A stretch of 19,752 bases of DNA from JABMPO01 sp964539785 (GTDB lineage: Bacteria > Fidelibacterota > Marinisomatia > Marinisomatales > TCS56), in the NCBI GenBank assembly GCA_964539785.1, contig CAZIJQ010000051.1, forward strand, positions 1 through 19,752. Reading direction: 5' to 3'. Under the pieces are notes generated by a model, which worked only from the letters and a program-made list of their open reading frames with translations, ran no database searches and was not told the origin of the DNA. The position numbers and the translations under genes were made by a program. Positions 6,757 through 14,667 of the stretch are shown one piece after another. Numbering within the stretch: position 1 is the first letter of the stretch; the number at the start of each line of letters is the position of its first letter.

Positions 6757-8127
6757 CTACAACTGATTCAATGCTTTTTTCAATCCGGCCAGGGCCGTAT
6801 TGTATTCAAATAAAGTGCGTTGATAATTTAGCCGGGTCTGATACAGGGCTACTTCAGCATTCATCACTTCCAACTGGGTGCTGGCACCTTCCGCATAGCG
6901 CAAACTTGCCAGACGCAGCGCTTCCTGGGCCGAGTCGATCACCTTGGATTGGGTGGTCACATTTTCTTCGGCTTCCTTCATTTTATAATAAGCCCCTTCC
7001 ACTTCCAGCTTGATACCCTGGACTAAGGCTTCTTCCTGATAGCGGGTCTCATTCAATCCGACTTTGGCCTGCTGAATCCGGGCGCTGTTGCCCAGTCCGC
7101 TGAAAATGGGAATACTCAGGGATAACGACGAATTAAATGATTTGGCGAAATCATCGCCAGTAAAATCCAGATCGTTGCGCTGGCCCTGGAACTGATAGGC
7201 TGTTCCAAAAATTAAGCTGGGCATTAAAGATGCTTTTGCCAGTGATAATTGTCGTTGGGCGATGGATTGTTGCTCAATCAGCATTTTTGACTCAGGCCTG
7301 TTGATCAAAGCCATCTCTACCAATGATTCGAAGTTCTTATTCGAGTATTCATTGGGCAGATAAGTCAATTCTTCTGATATTATTACCAATTCCGTGTCAC
7401 TCAATCCAATGATCCGCAGCAGATTCGATACGGCCAAATGTGCGCCATTTTCGGCTGATACCAATTGTGGTTTATAGGTCGCCAACTGCACTTCCGCCCG
7501 TAAAACATCAAAATCAGATGACATACCGGTGGCACGGAATTTCTGTACCTGTTCCAAATTCTTCTCCGCTGCTGCCAGACTTTGTTGCATCACACCCATT
7601 ACCGACCGGGCAAATAAGACACCGTTATAGGCGTTAGTCACCTCCAGTAGTGTAGCTTGGCGAGTGGCCTGGAATTGCGATTTGGTTATATTCCGGACGC
7701 TCTGGGAAATCTGGTAACCACTCCAGATTGCACCGCCCACAAACAGTGGCTGTTGAATATTTACACCGTAGGTTAAAGTGCTTTCCAAACCGAATGCCAT
7801 TTCCATGTAATCTGGTAGATCCTCAGCGCCGGGAACATTCATTTGTACGAATGTATCTTTCAGGAAATTTGGGATTACAGTAGTCTGCAAATCCCAGGCC
7901 CGTTGGTAACTGGAAAAAGCACTGAAGGTCGGCAGCAAACCGGCCCGCGCTTCGGTCACCTGGGCATCCGACTTTCGCATGGCTTCATTAGCCAGCTTGA
8001 TCTGGGGATTGTTGACCAAGGCCAGTTCCCGGGCTTTTTCCAGGGTTAATTCCAATATCTGGGCTGAAATGGGCACAGCCAACCAAAATCCCATAATCAG
8101 CATTATTAATATTTTTAAAAATTTCAT
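6757..8127 (-). CDS. TolC-family outer-membrane efflux protein
   Basis: The 456-aa protein forms the outer-membrane channel and periplasmic tunnel of the efflux system. A Sec signal peptide (about 1-23, MKFLKILIMLIMGFWLAVPISAQ) precedes two OEP repeats of long coiled-coil helices. Both repeats open with the usual 'ALxNNP' type element: LTLEKARELALVNNPQIKLA near the N-terminus and LVEMALINRPESKMLIEQ in the middle. The second repeat ends with LRLASLRYAEGASTQLEVMNAEVALYQ, a very typical TolC-family segment. GGAG is found 11 nt before ATG. The gene follows tetR by 34 nt and precedes the adaptor gene by 9 nt. Confidence 0.95.
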   Translation of the reverse strand: MKFLKILIMLIMGFWLAVPISAQILELTLEKARELALVNNPQIKLANEAMRKSDAQVTEARAGLLPTFSAFSSYQRAWDLQTTVIPNFLKDTFVQMNVPGAEDLPDYMEMAFGLESTLTYGVNIQQPLFVGGAIWSGYQISQSVRNITKSQFQATRQATLLEVTNAYNGVLFARSVMGVMQQSLAAAEKNLEQVQKFRATGMSSDFDVLRAEVQLATYKPQLVSAENGAHLAVSNLLRIIGLSDTELVIISEELTYLPNEYSNKNFESLVEMALINRPESKMLIEQQSIAQRQLSLAKASLMPSLIFGTAYQFQGQRNDLDFTGDDFAKSFNSSLSLSIPIFSGLGNSARIQQAKVGLNETRYQEEALVQGIKLEVEGAYYKMKEAEENVTTQSKVIDSAQEALRLASLRYAEGASTQLEVMNAEVALYQTRLNYQRTLFEYNTALAGLKKALNQL

Positions 8128-8161
8128 CTAACAAAATTCTCCGCTTGATCCAGGTTGCAAA

Positions 8162-8752
8162 TCATTGGCTTAGTCCGATTCCATCGATAATAGTTGTCAC
8201 AAGTTCCCGGGCTTTTGCTGAGGTCAACTCACCCTGACCGGTTTTAATATGGGTCATCATATACATATTCAAGCCACCCAGAAACATTGCTGCAGCGATA
8301 GCAGGATCGATACCGGATCGAAACAAACCAACCTCAGTTCCTTCAGCAATTATTTCATTCACAATTGTCTGAACTCCCTGATGCTTTTTAATAAAATTCG
8401 CCATTATTTTTTTCTTGATATTCCAGACTGCCATATCAGATAGAAATTTTGATAATTCCGGATATTCCTGATAAATGGCAAATCGACTGACAGCCAATTC
8501 AATTAATTTCTCGGCCGGGCCTAAAGTCAAATTTTGAATTTTTTCAATCGCCGTTTGAAATTGCTCATGGGCGGCGGCAAGCATTTCCTCAAACAAGGCA
8601 TCTTTGTTTGGGAAATAATAGTAGATCGCCGGTTTGGATACCCCCGCTGCTTCGGCAATTGCCCGCATTGAGGTCCGCTCATAGCCCTTTTCGGAAAACA
8701 GTCGGGCTGCTTCCCGGAAAATGATTTTTTTGTTGTTTGGTTTCTTTTCCAT
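8162..8752 (-). CDS. TetR/AcrR-family transcriptional regulator
   Basis: The 196-aa repressor-type regulator has the N-terminal helix-turn-helix at about 8-55 (ARLFSEKGYERTSMRAIAEA then GVSKPAIYYYFPNKDALFEE), an almost textbook TetR signature. The rest is an all-helical ligand-binding and dimerisation domain that cannot be matched to a ligand by eye. It is the first gene of the efflux operon. An 18-bp palindrome 12-29 bp before its start codon is its likely own operator, giving ligand-induced expression of the whole set. The ribosome binding site before ATG is weak (GTGAG). Regulatory role is inferred from family and position. Confidence 0.93.
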   Translation of the reverse strand: MEKKPNNKKIIFREAARLFSEKGYERTSMRAIAEAAGVSKPAIYYYFPNKDALFEEMLAAAHEQFQTAIEKIQNLTLGPAEKLIELAVSRFAIYQEYPELSKFLSDMAVWNIKKKIMANFIKKHQGVQTIVNEIIAEGTEVGLFRSGIDPAIAAAMFLGGLNMYMMTHIKTGQGELTSAKARELVTTIIDGIGLSQ

Positions 8753-8763
8753 TTATCTCACTT

Positions 8764-8781
8764 ACTTACCGGTCGGTAAGT
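8764..8781. promoter_or_regulatory. Probable TetR-family operator
   Basis: ACTTACCG (8764-8771) and CGGTAAGT (8774-8781) are exact reverse complements separated by GT. This size and symmetry suit a TetR-type dimer. The site sits between the predicted -10 box and the tetR start codon, so bound repressor would block initiation of the efflux operon. Confidence 0.75.
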
Positions 8782-8807
8782 TACAAGTTGATTTTAACAT
8801 CGAGCAA
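8780..8807 (-). promoter_or_regulatory. Predicted promoter of the efflux operon
   Basis: On the minus strand TTGCTC (8807-8802) is followed after 16 nt by TGTAAC (8785-8780). The match to sigma-70 consensus is moderate. The -10 box touches the palindromic operator, which adds weight to the call. Confidence 0.4.
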
Positions 8808-8830
8808 AGGATATTGTTCCGACAAACAGC

Positions 8831-8865
8831 AACCTTCCAGGTTTCTTCGCTTAATCTGGAAGGTT
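8831..8865. repeat. 10-bp inverted repeat between ABC operon end and tetR promoter
   Basis: AACCTTCCAG (8831-8840) and CTGGAAGGTT (8856-8865) are perfect complements with a 15-nt loop. It lies 18 nt beyond the stop of the minus-strand ABC permease gene and could end that operon, but no T-run follows on the minus strand (GCTGTTTG). It could also be a regulator site upstream of the tetR promoter. Confidence 0.5.
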
Positions 8866-8883
8866 ACCTAAATCCTCACCCAA

Positions 8884-10557
8884 TCACTCAAACATCGATT
8901 TTCTAAAAGCCGATAACCCTATTTTTATTGGCAAAACGATTATGATCAAATTGAACAATAGTATACCTCCTACAAGACAAGTACTATATAATGTCGAACC
9001 AGCGCTAAGGTAATTACCATAAAGGGCGATCATGGCTAAAACCATCAGCCCCAGGTAGATCAGGCTCAATAAAATTGCGATAATCCCGCCCAATCCCGAG
9101 ACAATGCGCATGGGATTGGTTTCATGGAAAAGAGGAAATACCGCACCCAGCCCCAGCGACAGGCTGGTCAATGCCACACTCATCAACAGCAGCATCCCGG
9201 ACGACATAATAATTAGCGTTGCATCCTGCCGTAACAGCAATCCTGAAACAACTGCCACCAGTTCAGCCAGAATAAAGAAAATGGTCACCGATAGAATCAG
9301 TTTCTGCCGGAAGATTTGATTGATTGACAACGGCGAAGAAATCAACACCCAGCGATTCTGACCTTCCATGCTGATCAGTGGAAACACAAAGCGGGTGATC
9401 AGGCTGGCCATTATAAAACCGCTGAAACCGAAATTCAGAATAAAAACCAGGCGCTGCCAGAAATCACCGGCGGATTGCAGACCATACTGAATTCGTGACA
9501 GGTTGACGATGTAGATCATTATCATCAGCAGAAATATGAGGAATTGAATCCATTGCTGGGGAGTGCGCTGGAACTGGATCATATCTTTGATAAACAAAGC
9601 CCGAGTCTGGGGTTTCCCAAACCAACGCTTAACATTGAAGCCGGAACGGGATTTCTTACCGATAATTATCCTTGAACGGGACTGCAGAACTTGCCAACTG
9701 CGGTAGTATAATTTCCGGGCAGTGGCAATCATCAATTCGCGGCTCACCAACATGGTGGTGATTAACAATCCGGCATAAAACCATAACGCCGGCCAATTGG
9801 TGTTTATAATCGACTGGAAAGACTGGGTAAACCAGTAACCGGGCGCAATCGGAAATGGAATCCGGCTCAAATTGCTGATGTAGCGTCCCAGGTAGCGCAT
9901 ATTGCTGATGTCGCTGGCCACCACCATTTCAGCCTGGTTAAATTGGCGATACAATAAAAATAATCCTACCAGGCTGAAACCCAGTAGAATGAAGCTGGTG
10001 CGCAGCTTCACATATTCCGACAAACGGACCATAATGACGACAACAATCAATGCCAAAGCGCCGGCGATTAACATCAATGGGATTAACCCAAATACTGAAA
10101 GGGCCAGCAGAGCCCAGCCGTTGATTTCCATGATCGAACCATAAGCCATAATAAGTGGCAGACCCAATAAAATAATAGCCCAGGAACTGTAAAGTACATT
10201 GTCGTTTGATTTCAATTTGAAGATATTGGAATATGACAAATTGGTGCTGAGTAAAAATGTTACTTCCGGCTGGCGATACAAAGTGGAGAAGGCCGTGATA
10301 ATATTGGAAATTATCAACAACAGGAAAATAAGCGTCCAGCCCATGTTAAAGAGTCGGTCCAGCATAATTTGACCGATCTCCCCCTGCTGCAGTAGAAATT
10401 CGAAAGCCTTCCTGAACAATAAATAGCCGCCCCACTCGACGCAGGTTAATATCACCAATGAAGTCGCTATTTCCAGCCAGCGGCGCCAGGATTGGGTCCT
10501 GATTCCACTGCTGATCATACGCCAGCGCAGGCCAAAATAGATTTTATATAGATTCAT
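8884..10557 (-). CDS. ABC-2-type exporter permease, large (putative PF16949-like)
   Basis: The 557-aa polytopic membrane protein has about 11-12 hydrophobic segments (for example around 31-49, 70-92, 128-148, 155-180, 187-203, 410-435, 455-480, 490-515 and 525-548). No catalytic motif is expected or seen. It begins directly after the stop of the ATPase gene (TAAATG, no spacer) and has only a poor ribosome binding site, so its translation is probably coupled to that of its partner ATPase. Large single-chain permeases of this look, paired with a CcmA-type ATPase, are annotated as ABC-2 exporters or as 'putative ABC exporter' (ABC_tran_2). The substrate is unknown. The permease role is confident from context; the precise subfamily is less so. 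Confidence 0.85.
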   Translation of the reverse strand: MNLYKIYFGLRWRMISSGIRTQSWRRWLEIATSLVILTCVEWGGYLLFRKAFEFLLQQGEIGQIMLDRLFNMGWTLIFLLLIISNIITAFSTLYRQPEVTFLLSTNLSYSNIFKLKSNDNVLYSSWAIILLGLPLIMAYGSIMEINGWALLALSVFGLIPLMLIAGALALIVVVIMVRLSEYVKLRTSFILLGFSLVGLFLLYRQFNQAEMVVASDISNMRYLGRYISNLSRIPFPIAPGYWFTQSFQSIINTNWPALWFYAGLLITTMLVSRELMIATARKLYYRSWQVLQSRSRIIIGKKSRSGFNVKRWFGKPQTRALFIKDMIQFQRTPQQWIQFLIFLLMIMIYIVNLSRIQYGLQSAGDFWQRLVFILNFGFSGFIMASLITRFVFPLISMEGQNRWVLISSPLSINQIFRQKLILSVTIFFILAELVAVVSGLLLRQDATLIIMSSGMLLLMSVALTSLSLGLGAVFPLFHETNPMRIVSGLGGIIAILLSLIYLGLMVLAMIALYGNYLSAGSTLYSTCLVGGILLFNLIIIVLPIKIGLSAFRKSMFE

Positions 10558-11289
10558 TTACTGCGGAGTGTCTTCGGCTATTACCGTCATAAATACATCT
10601 TCCAGCGTCCCACCACTATCGGCCTGCCGCCGTAATTCTTCAAAGGCGCCAATGCTGACAATTTCCCCCCGGTTGATGATACCTACCCTCTGGCAGATTT
10701 CCTGGGCGATTTCCAGGGTGTGAGTGGACATGAAAACGGTCATTCCGGCGCGGCATTTCTCCTGCAATAATTGCTTGACGGTTCGGATACTACCTGGGTC
10801 CAACCCAACCATGGGTTCGTCGACTATCAGAATTTTGGGATTATGAACAAAGGCGGCCGTAAAAACAATTTTCTGCCGCATCCCGTGGGAATAGGTCTCG
10901 ATCCGGTCGTTGATCCAATCCCCATAGGAAAATATTTCCTGGTATTCAGCAATCCGAATTTTTAATTCACTTTGGGCTACATTATACAGCATGCCGATGA
11001 ACTGGAGAAATTCATAGCCGGTAAGTTTTTCATAGAGGTATGGTGTGTCCGGGATAAAACCAATGATTTGCTTCGCCAGCTCCGGCTGCTTTTGAATATC
11101 CGTCCCATCGATGAGCACTTGACCGGAATCCGGTCGCAATAATCCGGCTGCCATTTTCAGGGTGGTTGTTTTCCCGGCTCCATTTGGTCCCAAAAAACCA
11201 AATAATTCACCGGCTGGTATATCCAACTCAAGATTGCGAACGGCCGGATTGCCGTCATATGCTTTGCTTAATCCATAAATTTTGATCAT
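10558..11289 (-). CDS. ABC transporter ATP-binding protein (CcmA/exporter type)
   Basis: The 243-aa nucleotide-binding subunit has all catalytic elements: Walker A GPNGAGKTT (34-42), signature SHGMRQK (134-140, a normal variant of LSGGQ in exporter ATPases), Walker B ILIVDEP (153-159), D-loop GLDP (162-165) and H-loop His190 in STH. It powers the permease encoded immediately downstream. AGGA lies about 6 nt before ATG. It starts 12 nt after the transglutaminase gene, so all three genes form one transcript. Export rather than import is inferred from the ATPase subfamily and the lack of a substrate-binding protein. Confidence 0.95.
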   Translation of the reverse strand: MIKIYGLSKAYDGNPAVRNLELDIPAGELFGFLGPNGAGKTTTLKMAAGLLRPDSGQVLIDGTDIQKQPELAKQIIGFIPDTPYLYEKLTGYEFLQFIGMLYNVAQSELKIRIAEYQEIFSYGDWINDRIETYSHGMRQKIVFTAAFVHNPKILIVDEPMVGLDPGSIRTVKQLLQEKCRAGMTVFMSTHTLEIAQEICQRVGIINRGEIVSIGAFEELRRQADSGGTLEDVFMTVIAEDTPQ

Positions 11290-11301
11290 CTGTTTCCTGA
11301 T

Positions 11302-12789
11302 TTATCTATAATCCTCAATTATTATCCTGATCTGTCCCAGAATCGGTATTAATTCCGACAGATTGGTAAAATCGCCTTCTAAAAATGCCAGGTGGGTTGC
11401 ATCCGCCACAGCCTGTCCAAAAGTCGGATCGACGGTATGCCAGTACCCATCTATCAGTACCGACGGCCAGGCGTGATAAAGAAATTTTCCGTCCACATAA
11501 ACAACCCCCATATTTATCCGGGTTGGCAGGTCGAGGCTGCGGGCCAGGGCTGTGAAAAGAGTGGTATGCTCACTGCAATCACCGACACCCTGGTTAAGTA
11601 TCTCCACCGCTGAAGCCAGATTAGCCACTGGTACTTTTTTCAAATAGCCATATACCCAGTCAACCAGCAACTGTACCTGCTTTAGCGGCTCCGTCTCCCC
11701 GGCAATAATTGTTCGGGCGTGACTTATAATACGGCCATGTTTGGCCTGAATAATGGCATTGGATTCCAAGTAAGCCGAAATGTCGTTTCCGGTTAAGGGT
11801 TCGGGAGCACTGGATAGCTTCAGCTCTAGAATATCCGATTCTTCATTTACATTCGCACTCAACTGATCTAGGTCAGGTAGTCCGATTATCTTCAGAGTTA
11901 ATTCTGATATCTGACGCGGATTGATGATATTACCATCAACCGGTATGGCGTAGAAATCGCTCAAATCAAAATCGCTGTAATTGATGCTGCTGGCCAGCGC
12001 ATCTTCGACTGTCGTTCGTTCCAGCACCATGCCCAGCAAACCCTCTTCCCGATAACTGATTCCATTATCGTCCAGCCACAGATATGTAGGTAGATCATTA
12101 TATATAATCTTGATCCGGTTCAAATTGTGGATGGTACTGTCAATCGTCAAATCAGCACGCCCTTCATGGGTGATCACCAGATCGGTCATTTCGCGGGACA
12201 TGGGTTCAAAAACGGGCAGGATATATTTTTCACCTTTTTTAATACCCTGTTGAGCCAGCAGATGTTTCACTGCCTGGGACGGGTAAATATCCTGTGGTAC
12301 CGGGAATTCCATCCGGACAGTATCGCCGGATTCAATCCGACTTATCTGCGCCAGGCCTTCATTTATTACCCCCATAATGTGGGTATTGTAAATACCTGAC
12401 CGAATCTGCCAATCAAAACTTTGATAATGAAAATTAGAATCAACTCGAGCCCGTGATGAGGTTATCACCTGTACCTGAGAACCGGCAATTACGGTGTTAA
12501 AATCAATCAGGTTTTCAATAATATAACCGCTACTGCTGTCGTTCTGAATTGATGAATAGGAGTAGCCGACCTTTTTCCCATTAAGTAAAATGTTCATCCA
12601 TTCCATTTCAGCCGGTAAGTCCTGTAAACCGGTTGCCAGTGAAAGATAGATGGTCTTATCAGCCCGATCGATGTAAAAATTAAGGACTAATTTTCCCATC
12701 AGAAAAATCCATAGACCGGATAATATAACCAGATAAGTTGCGCGTAGTGCTTTTGACTTCATAGGTAATTTAGGTTCAGCAGGTAACAA
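11302..12789 (-). CDS. Membrane-anchored transglutaminase-like protein
   Basis: The 495-aa protein has an N-terminal membrane segment (about 17-38) and then a large, probably periplasmic part. The C-terminal quarter is a transglutaminase-like (papain-fold) domain with an intact triad: Cys405 in GVGDCSEHT, His439 in FLYHAWPSV and Asp454 in HTVDPTFG. Residues 60-340 form a mostly beta-rich region opening with an 'LNGKKVGY' element found before such domains in other secreted proteins. Bacterial members may be amidases, proteases or crosslinkers, so the reaction is not known. The start is TTG, preceded by GGAG at 9 nt. An ATG at 12762 (residue 10) lacks a ribosome binding site but would also keep the membrane segment. 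It is the first gene of a tight three-gene set with an ABC exporter, which suggests it processes or escorts the exported substrate (inference). Confidence 0.9.
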   Translation of the reverse strand: MLPAEPKLPMKSKALRATYLVILSGLWIFLMGKLVLNFYIDRADKTIYLSLATGLQDLPAEMEWMNILLNGKKVGYSYSSIQNDSSSGYIIENLIDFNTVIAGSQVQVITSSRARVDSNFHYQSFDWQIRSGIYNTHIMGVINEGLAQISRIESGDTVRMEFPVPQDIYPSQAVKHLLAQQGIKKGEKYILPVFEPMSREMTDLVITHEGRADLTIDSTIHNLNRIKIIYNDLPTYLWLDDNGISYREEGLLGMVLERTTVEDALASSINYSDFDLSDFYAIPVDGNIINPRQISELTLKIIGLPDLDQLSANVNEESDILELKLSSAPEPLTGNDISAYLESNAIIQAKHGRIISHARTIIAGETEPLKQVQLLVDWVYGYLKKVPVANLASAVEILNQGVGDCSEHTTLFTALARSLDLPTRINMGVVYVDGKFLYHAWPSVLIDGYWHTVDPTFGQAVADATHLAFLEGDFTNLSELIPILGQIRIIIEDYR

Positions 12790-13016
12790 GGAATCTAACT
12801 CCGCCTTTCAGTAAATAACAGAATAACGATGAAGCCCTGGACCAGTTCCGGAGATAGTATTAAACCTTTGGGAACCTGTTATCGTGTTAGGCATTGATAA
12901 ATTTGAGTAGAGAAATTGTTAGTTGCTATCTACTGGTTGAAAATGAGAAATTCACACCTCTTTTTAGTAAGCAGATTTAATTAACTGATATAACAATTTA
13001 TAGCGGGAGTTAGTAA
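12790..13016. promoter_or_regulatory. Divergent intergenic region of the two ABC operons
   Basis: These 227 AT-rich bases must hold promoters for both the minus-strand transglutaminase operon and the plus-strand Gld-like operon. For the plus strand a TATAAC box (12989-12994) is visible, but its -35 match is poor. The plus-strand ribosome binding site GGGAG (13007-13011 area) sits 5-7 nt before the GTG start. No strong palindrome was found. Confidence 0.35.
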
Positions 13017-13961
13017 GTGATTCGTATTGAAAACCTTGTTAAGCACTACGGTGACGTGAAAGCCGTGCGCTCAATCAATTTTGAAGTCAAAGATGGAGAA
13101 ATCCTTGGATTTCTGGGCGCCAATGGCGCTGGTAAATCCACCACTTTGAAAATAATAACCGGCTATCTATCCCCTACTGCTGGTAATGTTTATGTGAATG
13201 ATCTGAATATTGCCGAGCATTCGCTGGAGATTCGCAAGCAGATTGGTTATCTGGCGGAAATGAATCCCCAGTACCTGGATATGCGTGTATTCGATTTACT
13301 GGAATTCACGGCCCAGATTCGCGGGATTGAAGGCAAAAAATTCCGCAATGCCTTGACCAGGGTGATCGAACAATGCGGCCTGACAGGGATACTGCACAAA
13401 ACTGTGGCAGAATGTTCCAAAGGATTTCGTCAGCGGATCGGTTTGGCCACCGCCATTCTTCATGATCCGCAAATACTGATCATGGACGAGCCAGTCAGCG
13501 GCCTGGATCCTAATCAGATCGTTGAAATCCGCCAATTGATCAAGGAACTGGGCAAGGAAAAACTGGTCATCATCTCCAGTCACATATTACAGGAGATTGA
13601 GGCGACTGTTGATCGGATTATAATTATTCATGAAGGCGAAATAATAGCTAACGGTACCTCCCAGGAATTGATGGCCAGCTTCCACGGACAGACCGAACTG
13701 ACGCTGGAAGCCCAGGGAACAACTGAAGAATCCATTGCAGCGCTTAAAGACGCGGCTCCGGAAATCAGTATTGAGAAGCAGGTAGTTGAAGGAGATAGAA
13801 CGATCCTTAGTCTTGAATATGATAAAGGTGTTGATCCCCGCATAGCAATTTTTAATCACGCGGTTAAATCCAAATGGACGCTGCTGGAAATGAGTACTCA
13901 TAAAGCTCAGCTTGAAGATATATTCCGCAAACTGACTATCCAAGGGGGCAGTGATGCATAA
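13017..13961 (+). CDS. ABC transporter ATP-binding protein, GldA-like
   Basis: The 314-aa ATPase has Walker A GANGAGKST (34-42), signature CSKGFRQR (133-140), Walker B ILIMDEP (153-159), D-loop GLDP (162-165) and H-loop His189. The SKGFRQR signature is characteristic of the GldA/NosF-like exporter group. The Q-loop region reads YLAEMNPQY, with Glu where many transporters have Gln, also typical of this group. A C-terminal extension (about 220-314) resembles the regulatory tail of such ATPases. The start is GTG, supported by GGGAG about 7 nt upstream. It overlaps the permease gene by 8 nt. In Bacteroidetes the GldA-F-G complex is needed for gliding, but homologous sets are widespread in non-gliding bacteria, so no motility claim is made. 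Confidence 0.93.
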   Translation: MIRIENLVKHYGDVKAVRSINFEVKDGEILGFLGANGAGKSTTLKIITGYLSPTAGNVYVNDLNIAEHSLEIRKQIGYLAEMNPQYLDMRVFDLLEFTAQIRGIEGKKFRNALTRVIEQCGLTGILHKTVAECSKGFRQRIGLATAILHDPQILIMDEPVSGLDPNQIVEIRQLIKELGKEKLVIISSHILQEIEATVDRIIIIHEGEIIANGTSQELMASFHGQTELTLEAQGTTEESIAALKDAAPEISIEKQVVEGDRTILSLEYDKGVDPRIAIFNHAVKSKWTLLEMSTHKAQLEDIFRKLTIQGGSDA

Positions 13962-14667
13962 CATTAAAGTCCTGTTCCTCAAGGAACTCAAATCATATTT
14001 TAACAGCCCCATGGCCTATATATTCCTGATTCTATTCGCAATCTTTACGGGCTATTTTTTCACCAACACCTTCTTTCTGATCAATCAATCGGACATGCGG
14101 TCCCTCTTCAGTATTGTGCCATTGATTTACCTGTTTTTCATACCGGCCGTTACCATGAGTTTGATAGCCAAAGAAAATAGCAGCGGCACAATGGAGATAA
14201 TCTCTACTCTGCCAATTAAGGATTCCGAATTTGTGATTGGCAAATTCCTGGCCGCCACAACCCTTATAATTATTGGGCTGGGTTTCACGCTGGTACATTT
14301 TTTCACCCTCCTGGCGGTCGGCACAAATATCGATCTCGGCGCTGTACTGTGTGGTTATATCGGGTTAATTCTGGTGGGAGCATTTTATGCCTCAATCGGA
14401 ACATTCACCAGCAGTCTCACCGATAACCAGGTGGTAGCCTTTATTATTGCCATAACGATTGTGTTGGTGTTTTTCCTCCTTGATAAGCTGCTGTTTTTCA
14501 TGCCCAGTGGATTGAGCGGCATCTTCCAGTTTATCAGTGTTGATTACCATTTGTCAAACATCTCCCGGGGAGTGATCGATTCGCGCAACCTGGTCTATTT
14601 TGGTTCCATGATCGCCATCTTCCTGCTGACTACCATGCGAAATCTTGAAATGCGGAAATGGAGATAA
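13954..14667 (+). CDS. ABC-2-type permease, GldF-like
   Basis: The 237-aa inner-membrane permease has six predicted membrane segments (about 20-42, 52-73, 100-124, 128-151, 160-182 and 214-230). Between TM2 and TM3 it carries the cytosolic element AKENSSGTMEIISTLPIKDS, the coupling region typical of GldF/NosY permeases. The ATG at 13954 is preferred because AAGGGGG ends 5 nt before it. A GTG one codon earlier is also open but too close. The start overlaps the end of the ATPase gene and its stop overlaps the next start (TAATG), so expression is coupled. It partners the GldA-like ATPase; the substrate is unknown. Confidence 0.92.
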   Translation: MHNIKVLFLKELKSYFNSPMAYIFLILFAIFTGYFFTNTFFLINQSDMRSLFSIVPLIYLFFIPAVTMSLIAKENSSGTMEIISTLPIKDSEFVIGKFLAATTLIIIGLGFTLVHFFTLLAVGTNIDLGAVLCGYIGLILVGAFYASIGTFTSSLTDNQVVAFIIAITIVLVFFLLDKLLFFMPSGLSGIFQFISVDYHLSNISRGVIDSRNLVYFGSMIAIFLLTTMRNLEMRKWR

